Notes under the pieces: model-generated
What the model was told of the DNA's origin: nothing
The model's database searches: none
The model's input: only the letters and a program-made list of their open reading frames with translations
Shown here: piece by piece, positions 44,991-57,990 of the stretch
Layout of the letters: every line of letters begins with the position of its first letter
How positions within the stretch are numbered: the first letter of the stretch is position 1
Origin: Arenicola marina
Taxonomy: Eukaryota > Annelida > Polychaeta > Arenicolidae
DNA: 64,000 bases
Assembly: GCA_964019135.1 (NCBI GenBank)
Contig: OZ025255.1
Location: 248,001 to 312,000, forward strand
Reading direction: 5' to 3'
Program-made: the position numbers and the translations under genes

Positions 44991-46420
44991 GTCAGTGTTG
45001 CCGTCCCTTGCGTTTAAGCTCTAGCTATCTCAGTCAGTCTTGCCGTCCCTGGGGTGTAGGCCCTAGCTATCTCAGTCAGTCTTGCCGTCCCTGGGGTGTG
45101 AGCCCTAGCTATCTCAGTCAGTCTTGCCGTCCCTGGGGTGTAAGCCCTAGCTATCTCACTCAGTCTTGCCGTCCCTGGGGTGTAAGCCCTAGCTATCTCA
45201 GTCAGTCTTGCCGTCCCTGGGGTGTAAGCCCCAGCTGTCTCAGTCAGTGTTGCCGTCCCTGGGGTGTAAGCCCTAGCTAACTCAGTCAGTCTTGCCGTCC
45301 CTGGGGTGTAAGCCCTAGCTATCTCAGTCAGTCTTGCCGTCCCTGGGGTGTAAGCCCTAGCTATCTCAGTGAGTCTTGCCGTCCCTGGGGTGTAAGCCCT
45401 AGCTATCTCAGTCAGTCTTGCCAGTTCTGGGGTGTAAGCCCTAGCTATCTTAGTCAGTCTTGCCAGTTCTGGGGCGTAGGCCCTAGCTATCTCAGTCAGT
45501 CCTGCCAGTTCTGGGGTGCAAGCCCTAGCTATCTCAGTCAGTGTTGCCGTCCCTGGGGTGTAAGCTCTAGCTATCTCAGTCAGTCTTGCCGTCCCTGGGG
45601 TGTAATCCCTAGCTATCTCAGTCAGTCTTGACGTCCCTGGGATGTAAGCCCTAGCTATCTCAGTCAGTCTTGCCATCCCTGGGGTGTAAGCCCTAGCTAT
45701 CTCAGTCAGTCTTGCCGTCCCTGGGGTGTAAGCCCTAGCTATCTCAGTCAGTCTTGCCGTCCCTGAGGTGTAGGCCCTAGCTATCTTAGTCAGTCTTGCC
45801 GTCCCTGGGGTGTAAGCCCTAGCTATCTCAGTCAGTCTTGCCGTCCCTGGGGTGTAAGCCCTAGCTATCTCAGTCAGTCTTGCCGTCCCTGGGGTGTGAG
45901 CCCTAGCTATCTCAGTCAGTGTTGCCGTCCCTTGCGTTTAAGCTCTAGCTATCTCAGTCAGTCTTGCCGTCCCTGGGGTGTAGGCCCTAGCTATCTCAGT
46001 CAGTCTTGCCGTCCCTGGGGTGTGAGCCCTAGCTATCTCAGTCAGTCTTGCCGTCCCTGGGGTGTAAGCCCTAGCTATCTCACTCAGTCTTGCCGTCCCT
46101 GGGGTGTAAGCCCTAGCTATCTCAGTCAGTCTTGCCGTCCCTGGGGTGTAAGCCCCAGCTGTCTCAGTCAGTGTTGCCGTCCCTGGGGTGTAAGCCCTAG
46201 CTAACTCAGTCAGTCTTGCCGTCCCTGGGGTGTAAGCCCTAGCTATCTCAGTCAGTCTTGCCGTCCCTGGGGTGTAAGCCCTAGCTATCTCAGTCAGTCT
46301 TGCCAGTTCTGGGGTGTAAGCCCTAGCTATCTTAGTCAGTCTTGCCAGTTCTGGGGCGTAGGCCCTAGCTATCTCAGTCAGTCTTGCCAGTTTTGGGGTG
46401 TAAGCCCTAGCTATCTCAGT
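44990..46420. repeat. 924-bp offset duplication (22 units)
   Basis: The series CCCTTGCGTTTAAGCTC, GTAGGCC, GTGAGCC, CTCACTCAG and CCCCAGCTGTCTC starts near 45004 and again near 45928, an offset of 22 units. Downstream CCAGTTCTGG and GGGGCGTAGG units are also shared but are 42 bp closer in the second copy (near 45474 and 46356), so one unit was lost or gained. Confidence 0.85.
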
Positions 46421-49400
46421 CAGTGTTGCCGTCCCTGGGGTGTAAGCTCTAGCTATCTCAGTCAGTCTTGCCGTCGTTGGGGTGTAATCCCTAGCTATCT
46501 CAGTCAGTCTTGCCGTCCCTGGGGTGTAAGCCCTAGCTATCTCAGTCAGTTTTGCCGTCCCTGGGGTGTAAGCCCTAGCTATCTCAGTAAGTCTTGCCGT
46601 CCCTGGGGTGTAAGCCCTAGCTATCTCAGTCAGTCTTGGCGTCCCTGGGGTGTAAGCCCCAGCTATCTCAGTCTGTGTTGCCGTCCCTGGGGTGTAAGCC
46701 CTAGCTATCTCAGTCCGTCCTGCCGTCCCTGGGGTTTAAGACCTAGCTATCTCAGTCAGTCTTGCCGTCCCTGAGGTGTAGGCCCTAGCTATCTCAGTCA
46801 GTCTTGCCGTCCCTGGGGTGTAAGCCCTAGCTATCTCAGTCAGTCTTTCCGTCCCTGGGGTGTGAGCCCTAGCTATCTCAGTCAGTCTTGTGGTCCCTGT
46901 GAGGTAAGCCCTAACTATCTCAGTCAGTCTTGCCGTCCCTGGGGTGTAAGCTCCAGCTATCTCAGTCAGTCTTGCCGTCCCTTGCGTTTAAGCCATAGCT
47001 ATCTCAGTCAGTCTTGCCGTCCCTGGGGTGTAAGCCCTAGCTATCTCAGTCAGTCTTGCCGTCCCTGAGGTTTAAGCCCTAGCTAACTCAGTCAGTCTTG
47101 CCGTTCCTGGGGTGTAATCCCTAGCTATCTCAGTCAGTCTTGCCGTCCCTGGGGTGTAAGACCTAGCTATCTCAGTCAGTTTCGCCATCCCTGGGGTGTG
47201 AGCCCTTGCTATCTCAGTCAGTCTTGCCATCCCTGGGGTGTAAGCCCTAGCTATCTCAGTCAGTCTTGCCGTCCCTGGGGTGTAAGCCCTAGCTATCTCA
47301 GTCAGTCTTGCCGTCCCTGGGGTGTAAGCCCTAGCTATCTCAGTCAGTCTTGCCGTCCCTTGTGTGTAAGCCCTAGCTATCTCAGTCAGTCTTGCCGTCC
47401 CTGGGGTGTAAGCCCTAGCTATCTCAGTCAGTCTTGCCGTCCCTGGGGTTAAAGCCCTAGCTATCTCAATCAGTCTTGCCGTCCCTGGGGTGTAAGCCCT
47501 AGCTATCTCAGTCAGTCTTGCCGTCCCTGGGGTGTAAGCCCTAGCTATCTCAGTCAGTCTTGCCGTCCCTGGGGTGGGAGCCCTAGCTATCTCAGTCAGT
47601 TTTGCCGTCCCTGTGAGGTAAGCCCTAACTATCTCAGTCAGTGTTGCCGTCCCTGATGTGTAAGCCCTAGCTATCTCAGTCAGTCTTGCCGTCCCTGGGG
47701 TGTAAGCCCTAGCTATCTCAGTCAGTGTTGCCGTCCCTGGGGTGTGAGCCCTAGCTATCTCAGTCAGTCTTGCCGTCCCTGTGAGGTAAGCCCTAACTAT
47801 CTCAGTCAGTCTTGCCGTCCCTGATGTGTAAGCCCTAGCTATCTCAGCCAGTCTTGCCGTCCCTGGGGTGTAAGCCCTAGCTATCTCAGTCAGTCTTGCC
47901 TTCCCTGGGTGTAAGCCCTAGCTATCTCACTCAGTCTTGCCGTCCCTGGGGTGTAAGCCCTAACTATCTCAGTCAGTCTTGCCGTTCCTGGCGCGTAATC
48001 CCTAGCTATCTCAGTCAGTCTTGCCGTCCCTGGGGTGTAAGACCTAGCTATCTCAGTCAGTTTTGCCATCCCTGGGGTGTAAGCCCTTGCTATCTCAGTC
48101 AGTCTTGCCGTCCCCGAGGTGTAAGCCCTAGCTATCTCAGTGAGTCTTGCCGTCCCTGGGGTGTAAGCCCTAGCTATCTCAGTCAGTCTTGCCAGTTCTG
48201 GGGTGTAAGCCCTAGCTATCTTAGTCAGTCTTGCCAGTTCTGGGGCGTAGGCCCTAGCTATCTCAGTCAGTCTTGCCAGTTTTGGGGTGTAAGCGCTAGC
48301 TATCTCAGTCAGTGTTGCCGTCCCTGGGGTGTAAGCTCTAGCTATCTCAGTCAGTCTTGCCGTCGTTGGGGTGTAATCCCTAGCTATCTCAGTCAGTCTT
48401 GCCGTCCCTGGGGTGTAAGCCCTAGCTATCTCAGTCAGTTTTGCCATCCCTGGGGTGTAAGCCCTAGCTATCTCAGTAAGTCTTGCCGTCCCTGGGGTGT
48501 AAGCCCTAGCTATCTTAGTCAGTCTTGGCGTCCCTGGGGTGTAAGCCCCAGCTATCTCAGTCTGTGTTGCCGTCCCTGGGGTGTAAGCCCTAGCTATCTC
48601 AGTCCGTCCTGCCGTCCCTGGGGTTTAAGACCTAGCTATCTCAGTCAGTCTTGCCGTCCCTGAGGTGTAGGCCCTAGCTATCTCAGTCAGTCTTGCCGTC
48701 CCTGGGGTGTAAGCCCTAGCTATCTCAGTCAGTCTTTCCGTCCCTGGGGTGTGAGCCCTAGCTATCTCAGTCAGTCTTGTGGTCCCTGTGAGGTAAGCCC
48801 TAACTATCTCAGTCAGTCTTGCCGTCCCTGGGGTGTAAGCTCCAGCTATCTCAGTCAGTCTTGCCGTCCCTTGCGTTTAAGCCCTAGCTATCTCAGTCAG
48901 TCTTGCCGTCCCTGGGGTGTAAGCCCTAGCTATCTCAGTCAGTCTTGCCGTCCCTGAGGTTTAAGCCCTAGCTAACTCAGTCAGTCTTGCCGTTCCTGGG
49001 GTGTAATCCCTAGCTATCTCAGTCAGTCTTGCCGTCCCTGGGGTGTAAGACCTAGCTATCTCAGTCAGTTTTGCCATCCCTGGGGTGTGAGCCCTTGCTA
49101 TCTCAGTCAGTCTTGCCATCCTTGGGGTGTAAGCCCTAGCTATCTCAGTCAGTCTTGCCGTCCCTGGGGTGTAAGCCCTAGCTATCTCAGTCAGTCTTGC
49201 CGTCCCTGGGGTGTAAGCCCTAGCTATCTCAGTCAGTCTTGCCGTCCCTTGTGTGTAAGCCCTAGCTATCTCAGTCAGTCTTGCCGTCCCTGGGGTGTAA
49301 GCCCTAGCTATCTCAGTCAGTGTTGCCGTCCCTGGGGTTGAAGCCCTAGCTATCTCAATCAGTCTTGCCGTCCCTGGGGTGTAAGCCCTAGCTATCTCAG

Positions 49401-49985
49401 TCAGTCTTGCCGTCCCTGGGGTGTAAGCCCTAGCTATCTCAGTCAGTCTTGCCGTCCCTGGGGTGGGAGCCCTAGCTATCTCAGTCAGTTTTGCCGTCCC
49501 TGTGAGGTAAGCCCTAACTATCTCAGTCAGTCTTGCCGTCCCTGATGTGTAAGCCCTAGCTATCTCAGTCAGTCTTGCCGTCCCTGGGGTGTAAGCCCTA
49601 GCTATCTCAGTCAGTCTTGCCGTCCCTGTGAGGTAAGCCCTAACTATCTCAGTCAGTCTTGCCGTCCCTGATGTGTAAGCCCTAGCTATCTCAGTCAGTC
49701 TTGCCGTCCCTGGGGTGTAAGCCCTAGCTATCTCAGTCAGTCTTGCCTTCCCTGGGTGTAAGCCCTAGCTATCTCACTCAGTCTTGCCGTCCCTGGGGTG
49801 TAAGCCCTAACTATCTCAGTCAGTCTTGCCGTTCCTGGCGCGTAATCCCTAGCTATCTCAGTCAGTCTTGCCGTCCCTGGGGTGTAAGACCTAGCTATCT
49901 CAGTCAGTTTTGCCATCCCTGGGGTGTAAGCCCTTGCTATCTCAGTCAGTCTTGCCATCCCTGGGGTGTAAGCCCTAGCTATCTC
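46250..49985. repeat. 1889-bp tandem higher-order repeat (two copies)
   Basis: Shared markers at an offset of 1889 bp are CCAGTTTTGGGG (46389/48278), CGTCGTTGG (46472/48361), CAGTCTGTGTTGCC (46671/48560), the GTGAGCC / CTGTGAGG pair (46862/48751), TTGCGTTTAAG (46983/48872) and GTGAGCCCTTGC (47198/49087). The period is 45 units minus 1 bp. Later markers such as CTTCCCTGGGTGTAAG (47901/49748) are 42 bp closer, so one unit differs. Each copy also contains paired CTGTGAGG and CTGATGTG units that form a small inner repeat. Confidence 0.88.
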
Positions 49986-50159
49986 AGTCAGTCTTGCCGT
50001 CCCTGGGGTGTAAGCCCTAGCTATCTCAGTCAGTCTTGCCGTCCCTGGGGTGTAAGCACTAGCTATCTCAGTCAGTCTTGCCGTCCCTGGAGTGTAAGCC
50101 CTAGCTATCTCAGTCAGTCTTGCCGTCCCTGGGGTGTAAGCCCTAGCTATCCCAGTCAG

Positions 50160-51280
50160 TCTTGCCGTCCCTGGGGTTTAAGCCCTAGCTATCTCAATCA
50201 GTCTTGCCAGTTCTGGGGTGTAAGCCCTATCTATCTCAGTCAGTCTAGCCAGTTCTGGGGTGTAAGCCCTAGCTATCTCAGTCAGTCACGCCGTCTCTGG
50301 GGTGTAAGCCCTAGCTATCTCAGTCAGTCTTGCCAGTTCTGGGGTGTAAGCCCTAGCTATCTCAGTCAGTCTTGCCGTCCCTGGGGTGTAAGCCCCAGCT
50401 ATCTGAGTGAGTCTTGCCGTCCCTGGGGTGTAAGCCCTAGCTATCTCAGTCAGTCTTGCCAGTTCTGGGGTGTAAGCCCTAGCTATCTCAGTCAGTCTTG
50501 GCGTCCCTGGGGTGTAAGCCCTAGCTATCGCAGTCAGTCTTGCCGTCCCTGGGGTGTAAGCCTTAGCTCTCTCAGTCAGTCTTGCCGTCCCCGGGGTGTA
50601 AGCCCTAGCTATCTCAGTCAGTCTTGCCGTCCCTGGGGTGTAAGCCCTAGCTATCTCAGTCCGTCTTGCCAGTTCTGGGGTGTAAGCCCTAGCTATCTCA
50701 GTCCGTCTTGCCAGTTCTGGGGTGTAAGCCCTAGCTATCTCAGTCCGTCTTGCCAGTTCTGGGGTGTAAGCCCTAGCTATCTCGGTCAGTCTTGCCAGTT
50801 CTGGGGTGTAAGCCCTAGCTATCTCAGTCAGTCTTTCCAGTTCTGGGGTGTAAGCCCTAGCTATCTCAGTCAGTCTTGGCGTCCCTGGGGTGTAAACCCT
50901 AGCTCTCTCAGTCAGTCTTGCCGACCCTGGGGTGTAAGCCCTAGCTATCTCAGTCAGTGTTGCCGTCCCTGGGGTGTAAGCTCTAGCTATCTCAATCAGT
51001 CTTGCCGTCCCTGGGGTGTAAGCCCTAGCTATCTCAGTCAGTGTTGCCGTCCCTGGGGTGTAAGCCCTAGCTATTTCAGTCAGTCTTGCCGTCCCTGGGG
51101 TGTAAGCCCTAGCTATCTCAGTCAGTCTTGCCGTCCCTGGGGTTTAAGCCCTAGCTATCTCAATCAGTCTTGCCAGTTCTGGGGTGTAAGCCCTATCTAT
51201 CTCAGTCAGTCTTGCCAGTTCTGGGGTGTAAGCCCTAGCTATCTCAGTCAGTCACGCCGTCCCTGGGGTGTAAGCCCTAG
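50160..51280. repeat. 966-bp offset duplication in a CCAGTTCTGG-rich stretch
   Basis: The run GGTTTAAG, CTCAATCAG, CCCTATCTATC and CAGTCACGCCGTC occurs near 50176 and again near 51142, an offset of 23 units. Between them, 50650-50860 is a run of consecutive CCAGTTCTGG units, three of which carry CAGTCCGTC, so this variant was amplified locally. Confidence 0.82.
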
Positions 51281-51699
51281 CTATCTCAGTCAGTCTTGCC
51301 GGTTCTGGGGTGTAATCCCTAGCTATCTCAGTCAGTCTTGCCAGTTCTAGAGTGTAAGCCCTAGCTATCTCAGTCAGTCTTGGCTTCCCTGGGGTGTAAG
51401 CCCTAGCTATCTCAGTCAGTCTTGCCGTCCCTGGGGTGTAAGCCCTAGCTATCTCAGTCAGTCTTGCCGTCCCTGAGGTGTAAGCCCTAGCTATCTCAGT
51501 CAGTCTTGCCGTCCCTGGGGTGTAAGTCCTAGCTATCTCAGTCAGTCTTGCCGTCCCTGGGGTGTAAGCCCTAGCTATCTCAGTCAGTCTTACCGTCCCT
51601 GGGGTGTAAGCCCTAGCTATCTCAGTCAGTCGTGCGGTCCCTGGGGTGTAAGCCCTAGCTATCTCAGTCAGTCTTGTGGTCCCTGGGGTGTGAGCCCTA

Positions 51700-54600
51700 G
51701 CTATCTCAGTCAGCCTTGTGGTCCCTGGGGTGTAAGCCCTAGCTATCTCAGTCAGTCTTGCCAGTTCTGGGGTGTAAGCCCTAGCTATCGCAGTCAGTCT
51801 TGCCCTCCCTGGGGTGTAAGCCCTAGCTCTCTCAGTCAGTCTTGCCGTCCCTGGGGTGTAAGCCCTAGCTATCTCAATCAGTCTTGCCGTCCATGGGGTG
51901 TAAGGCCTAGCTATCTCAATCAGTCTTGCCAGTTCTGGGGTGTAAACCCTAGCTATCTCAGTCAGTCTTGCCAGTTCTGGGGTGTAAACCCTAGCTATCT
52001 CAGTCAGTCTTGCCGTCCCTGGGGTGTAAGCCCTAGCTATCTCAGTCAGTGGTGCCGTCCCTGGGGTGTAAGCCCTAGCTATCTCAATCAGTCTTGCCGT
52101 CCCTGGGGTGTAAGCCCTAGCTATCTCAGTCAGTCTTGCCGTCCCTGGGGTGAAAGCCCTAGCTATCTCAGTTAGTCTTGGCGTCCCTGGTTTGTAAACC
52201 CTAGCTATCTCAGTCAGTCTTGCCGTCCCTGGGGTGTAAACCCTAGCTATCTCAGTCAGTCTTGCCAGTTCTGGGGTGTAAGCTCTAGCTATCTCAGTCA
52301 GTCTTGCCGTCTCTGAGGTGTAAGCGCTAGCTATCTCAGTCAGTCTTGCCCTCCCTGGGGTGTAAGCCCTAGCTATCTCACTCAGTCTCGCCGTCCCTGG
52401 GCTGTAAACCCTAGCTATCTCAGTCAATCATGCCGTCCCTTGGGTGAAAGCCCTAGCTATCTCAGTTAGTCTTGGCGTCCCTGGGGTGTAAGCCCTAGCT
52501 ATCTCAGTCAGTCTTGCCGTCCCTGTGGTGTAAACCCTAGCTATCTCAGTCAGTCTTGCCAGTTCTGGGGTGTAAGCCCTAGCTATCTCAGTCAGTGTTG
52601 CCGTCCCTGGGGTGTAAGCCCTAGCTATCTCAGGCAGTGTTGCCATTCCAGGGGTGTGGGTCCTAGCTATCTCAGTCAGTCTTGCCGTCCCTGGGGTGTA
52701 AGCCCTAGCTATCTCAGTCAGAGTTGCCATCCCTGGGGTGTAAGACCTAGCTATCTCAGTCAGTCTCGCCGTCCCTCGGTTGTAAACCGTAGCTATCTCA
52801 GTCAGTGTTGCCGTCCCTGGGGTGTAGTCCCTAGCTATCTCAGTCAGTCTTGCCGTCCCTGGGGTGTAAGCCCTAGCTATCTCAGTCTGTCTTGCCGTCC
52901 CTGGGGTGTACGCCCTAGCTATCTCAGTCAGTCTTGCCGTCCCTGGGGTGTAAGCCCTAGCTATCTCAGTCAGTCTTGCCGTCCCTGAGGTGTAAGCCCT
53001 AGCTATCTCAGTCAGTGTTGCCGTCCCTGGGGTGTAAGCCCTAGCGATCTCAGACAGTCTGGCCGTCCCTGGGGTGAAAGCCCTAGCTATCTCAGTCAGT
53101 CTTGCCGTCCCTGGGGTGTAAGCCCTTATTGGGCTAGCTATCTCAGTCAGTCTTGCCGTCCCTGGGGTGAAAGCCCTAGCTATCTCAGTTAGTCTTGGCG
53201 TCCCTGGTTTGTAAGCCCTAGCTGTCTCAGTCAGTCTTGCCGTCCCTGGGGTGTAAACCCTAGCTATCTCAGTCAGTCTTGCCAGTTCTGGGGTGTAAGC
53301 TCTAGCTATCTCAGTCAGTCTTGCCGTCCCTGAGGTGTAAGCCCTAGCTATCTCAGTCCGTCTTGCCCTCCCTGGGGTGTAAGCCCTAGCTATCTCAGTC
53401 AGTCTCGCCGTCCCTGGGCTGTAAACCCTAGCTATCTCAGTCAGTCATGCCGTCCCTTGGGTGAAAGCCCTAGCTATCTCAGTTAGTCTTGGCGTCCCTG
53501 GGGTGTAAGCCCTAGCTATCTCAGTCAGTCTTGCCGTCCCTGGGGTGTAAACCCTAGCTATCGCAGTCAGTCTTGCCAGTTCTGGGGTGTAAGCCCTGGC
53601 TATCTCAGTCAGTCTTGCAGTCCCTGAGGTGTAAGCCCTAGCTATCTCAGTCAGTCTTGCCGTCCCTGGGGTGTAAGCCCTAGCTATCTCAGGCAGTGTT
53701 GCCATCCCTGGGGTGTGGGCCCTGGCTATCTCAGTCAGTCTTGCCGTCCCTGGGGTGTAAGCCCTAGCTATCTCAGTCAGTGTTGCCATCCCTGGGGTGT
53801 AAGCCGTAGCTATCTCAGTCAGACTCGCCGTCCCTGGGCTGTAAACCGTAGCTATCTCAGTCAGTGTTGCCGTCCCTGGGGTGTAATCCCTAGCTATCTC
53901 AGTCAGTCTTGCCGTCCCTGGGGTGTAAGCCCTTATTGGGCTAGCTATCTCAGTCAGTCTCGCCGTCCCTGAGGTGTGAGCCCTAGCTATCTCAGTCAGT
54001 CTTGCCGTCCCTGGGGCGTAAGCCCTAGCTATCTCAGTCAGTCTTGCCGTCCCTGGGGTGTAAGCCCTAGCCATCTCAGTCAGTGTTGTCGTCCCTGGGG
54101 GGTAAGCCCTAGCTATCTCAGTCCGTCTTGCCGTCCCTGGGGTGTAAGCTTTAGCTATCTCAGTCAGTGTTGTAGTCCCTGGGGCGTAAGCTCTAGATAT
54201 CTCAGTCAGTCTTGCCGTCCCTGGGGTGAAAGCCCTAGCTATCTCAGTCAGTCTAGCCGTCCCTGGGGTGTAACCCCTAGCTATCTCAGTCAGTCTTGCC
54301 GTCCCTGGGGTGTAGGCCCTAGCTATCTCAGTCAGTCTTGCCGTCCCTGGGGTGTAAGCCCTAGCTATCTCAGTCTGTCTCGCCGTCCCTTGGGTGTAAG
54401 CCCTAGCTATCCCAGTCAGTCTTGCCGTCCCTGGGGTGTAAGCCCTAGCTATCTCAGTCAGTCTTGCCGTTCTTGGGGTGTAAGCTCTAGCTATCTCAGT
54501 CAGTCTTGCCGTCCCTGTTGTGTAAGCCCTAGCTATCTCATCCAGTCTTGCCGTCCCTGGGGTGTAAGCCCTAGCTATCTCAGTCAGCGTTGCCGTGCCT

Positions 54601-54898
54601 GGGGTGTAAGCCCTGGCTATCTCAGTCAGTGTTGCCGTCCTGGGGTGCAACCCCTAGCTATCTCAGTTAGTCTTGCCGTCTATGGGGTGCTATGTCAGTC
54701 AGTCTTGCCGTCCCTGGAGTGTAAGCCCTAGCTATCTCAGTCAGTCTTGCCGTCACTGGGGTGTAAGCCCTAGCTATCTCAGTCGGTCTCGCCGTCCCTG
54801 GGGTGTAAGCCCTAGCTATCTCAGTCAGTGTTGCCGTCCCTGGGGTGAAAGCCCTAGCTAGCTCAGTTAGTCTTGGCGTCCCTGGTTTGTAAGCCCTA
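51700..54898. repeat. Left copy of a 9.1-kb-offset duplication
   Basis: This segment recurs at about 60840-64000 with an offset of 9102 bp (9144 before a one-unit difference near 52010). Shared markers are CAGCCTTGTGG at the left edge, CCCTCCCTGG, CAGTGGTGCC, CAGAGTTGCC, CTAGCGATCTCAGACAG, the two hairpin insertions and TGGGGTGCAACCCC. Visible differences include CAGTCCGTC at 53355 versus CAGTCAGTC in the partner, and GTAGGCC near 54316 versus GTAAGCC. The right limit is set only by the window end of the partner copy. Confidence 0.9.
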
Positions 54899-57800
54899 GC
54901 TATCTCAGTCAGTCTTGCCGTCCCTGGGGTGTAAGCCCTAGCTATCTCAGTCAGTTTTGCCATCCCTGGGGTGTAAGCCCTAGCTATCTCAGTCAGTCTT
55001 GCCAGTTCTGGGGTGTAAGCTCTAGCTATCTCAGTCAGTCTTGCCGTCCCTGAGGTGTAAGCCCTAGCTATCTCAGTCAGTCTTGCCAGTTCTGAGGTGT
55101 AAGCGCTAGCTATCTCAGTCAGTCTTGCCCTCCCTGGGGTGTAAGCCCTAGCTATCTCAGTCAGTCTCGCCGTCCCTGGGCTGTAAACCCTAGCTATCTC
55201 AGTCAGTCATGCCGTCCCTTGGGTGAAAGCCCTAGCTATCTCAGTTAGTCTTGGCGTCCCTGGGGTGTAAGCCCTAGCTATCTCAGTCAGTCTTGCCGTC
55301 CCTGGGGTGTAAACCCTAGCTATCTCAGTCAGTCTTGCCAGTTCTGGGGTGTAAGCCCTAGCTATCTCAGTCAGTGTTGCCGTCCCTGGGGTGTAAGCCC
55401 TAGCTATCTCAGGCAGTGTTGCCATCCCAGGGGTGTGGGTCCTAGCTATCTCAGTCAGTCTTGCCGTCCCTGGGGTGTAAGCCCTAGCTATCTCAGTCAG
55501 AGTTGCCATCCCTGGGGTGTAAGCCCTAGCTATCTCAGTCAGTCTCGCCGTCCCTGGGTTGTAAACCGTAGCTATCTCAGTCAGTGTTGCCGTCCCTGGG
55601 GTGTAATCCCTAGCTATCTCAGTCAGTCTTGCCGTCCCTGGGGTGTAAGCCCTAGCTATCTCAGTCAGTCTTGCCGTCCCTGGGGTGAAAGCCCTAGCTA
55701 TCTCAGTCAGTCTTGCCGTCCCTGGGGTGTAAGCCCTAGCTATCTCAGTCAGTCTTGCCGTCCCTGGGGTGTAAGCCCTTATTGGGCTAGCTATCTCAGT
55801 CAGTCTTGCCGTCCCTGGGGTGAAAGCCCTAGCTATCTCAGTCAGTGTTGCCGTCCCTGGGGTGAAAGCCCTAGCTATCTCAGTCAGTCTTGCCGTCCCT
55901 GGGGTGTAAGCCCTAGCTATCTCAGTCAGTCTTGCCGTCCCTGGGGTGTAAGCCCTTATTGGGCTAGCTATCTCAGTCAGTCTTGCCGTCCCTGGGGTGA
56001 AAGCCCTAGCTATCTCAGTCAGTCTTGCCGTCCCTGGGGTGTAAGCCCTTATTGGGCTAGCTATCTCAGTCTGTCTCGCCGTCCCTTGGGTGTAAGCCCT
56101 AGCTATCTCAGTCAGTCTTGCCGTCCCTGGGGTGTAAGCCCTAGCTATCTCAGTCAGTCTTGCCGTTCTTGGGGTGTAAGCCCTAGCTATCTCAGTCAGT
56201 CTTGCCGTCCCTGCTGTGTAAGCCCTAGCTATCTCATCCAGTCTTGCCGTCCCTGGGGTGTAAGCCCTAGCTGTCTCAGTCAGCGTTGCCGTGCCTGGGG
56301 TGTAAGCCCTAGCTATCTCAGTCAGTGTTGCCGTCCTGGGGTGCAACCCCTAGCTATCTCAGTTAGTCTTGGCGTCCCTGGTTTGTAAGCCCTAGCTATC
56401 TCAGTCAGTCTTGCCGTCCCTGGGGTGTAAGCCCTAGCTATCTCAGTCAGTTTTGCCATCCCTGGGGTGTAAGCCCTAGCTACCTCAGTCAGTCTTGCCA
56501 GTTCTGGGGTGTAAGCTCTAGCTATCTCAGTCAGTCTTGCCGTCCCTGAGGTGTCAGCCCTAGCTATCTCAGTCAGTCTTGCCCTCCCTGGGGTGTAAGC
56601 CCTAGCTATCTCAGTCAGTCTCGCCGTCCCTGGGCTGTAAACCCTAGCTATCTCACTCAGTCATGCCGTCCCTTGGGTGAAAGCCCTAGCTATCTCAGTT
56701 AGTCTTGGCGTCCCTGGGGTGTAAGCCCTAGCTATCTCAGTCAGTCTTGCCGTCCCTGGGGTGTAAACCCTAGCTATCGCAGTCAGTCTTGCCAGTTCTG
56801 GGGTGAAAGCCCTAGCTATCTCAGTCAGTCTTGCAGTCCCTGAGGTGTAAGCCCTAGCTATCTCAGTCAGTCTTGCCGTCCCTGGGGTGCAAGCCCTAGC
56901 TATCTCAGGCAGTGTTGCCATCCCTGGGGTGTGGGCCCTAGCTATCTCAGTCAGTCTCGCCGTCCCTGGGGTGTAAGCCCTACCTATCTCAGTCAGTGTT
57001 GCCATCCCTGGGGTGTAAGCCCTAGCTATCTCAGTCAGTCTCGCCGTCCCTGGGCTGTAAACCGTAGCTATCTCAGTCAGTGTTGCCGTCCCTGGGGTGT
57101 AATCCCTAGCTATCTCAGTCAGTCTTGCCGTCCCTAGGGTGTAAGCCCTAGCTATCTCAGTCAGTCTTGTCGTCCCTGGGGTGTAAGCCCTAGCCATCTC
57201 AGTCAGTGTTGTCGTCCCTGGGGGGTAAGCCCTAGCTATCTCAGTCCGTCTTGCCGTCCCTGGGGTGTAAGCTTTAGCTATCTCAGTCAGTGTTGTCGTC
57301 CCTGGGGTGTAAGCCCTAGATATCTCAGTCAGTCTTGCCGTCCCTGGGGTGAAAGCCCTAGATATCTCAGTCAGTCTAGCCGTCCCTGGGGTGTAACCCC
57401 TAGCTATCTCAGTCAGTCTTGCCGTCCCTGGGGTGTAGGCCCTAGCTATCTCAGTCAGTCTTGCCGTCCCTGGGGTGTAAGCCCTAGCTATCTCAGTCTG
57501 TCTCGCCGTCCCTTGGGTGTAAGCCCTAGCTATCCCAGTCAGTCTTGCCGTCCCTGGGGTGTAAGCCCCAGCTATCTCAGCCAGTCTTGCCGTTCTTGGG
57601 GTGTAAGCCCTAGCTATCTCAGTCAGTCTTGCCGTCCCTGTTGTGTAAGCCCTAGCTATCTCATCCAGTCTTGCCGTCCCTGGGGTGTAAGCCCTAGCTG
57701 TCTCAGTCAGCGTTGCCGTGCCTGGGGTGTAAGCCCTAGCTATCTCAGTCAGTGTTGCCGTCCTGGGGTGCAACCCCTAGCTATCTCAGTTAGTCTTGCC

Positions 57801-57990
57801 GTCTCTGGGGTGCTATCTCAGTCAGTCTTGCCGTCCCTGGGGTGTAAGCCCTAGCTATCTCAGTCAGTCTTGCCGTCACTGGGGTGTAAGCCCTAGCTAT
57901 CTCAGTCGGTCTCGCCGTCCCTGGGGTGTAAGCCCTAGCTATCTCAGTCAGTCTTGCCGTCCCTGGGGTGAAAGCCCTAGCTATCTCAGT
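53440..57990. repeat. Module family ending in TGGGGTGCAACCCC (three copies here)
   Basis: Modules run from a CGTCCCTTGGGTGAAAG unit to the 1-bp-short unit TGGGGTGCAACCCC. The closing markers are at 54641, 56337 and 57764 (spacings 1696 and 1427), with a fourth at 63743 in the right-hand duplicate. Shared internal markers are GGGTGTGGG, CCCTGGGCTGTAAACC, CTCATCCAGTC, CAGCGTTGCCGTGCC and the very short CTATGTCAGTC or CTATCTCAGTC unit just after the closing marker. The middle copy is enlarged by repeated hairpin-insertion units. Confidence 0.82.
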
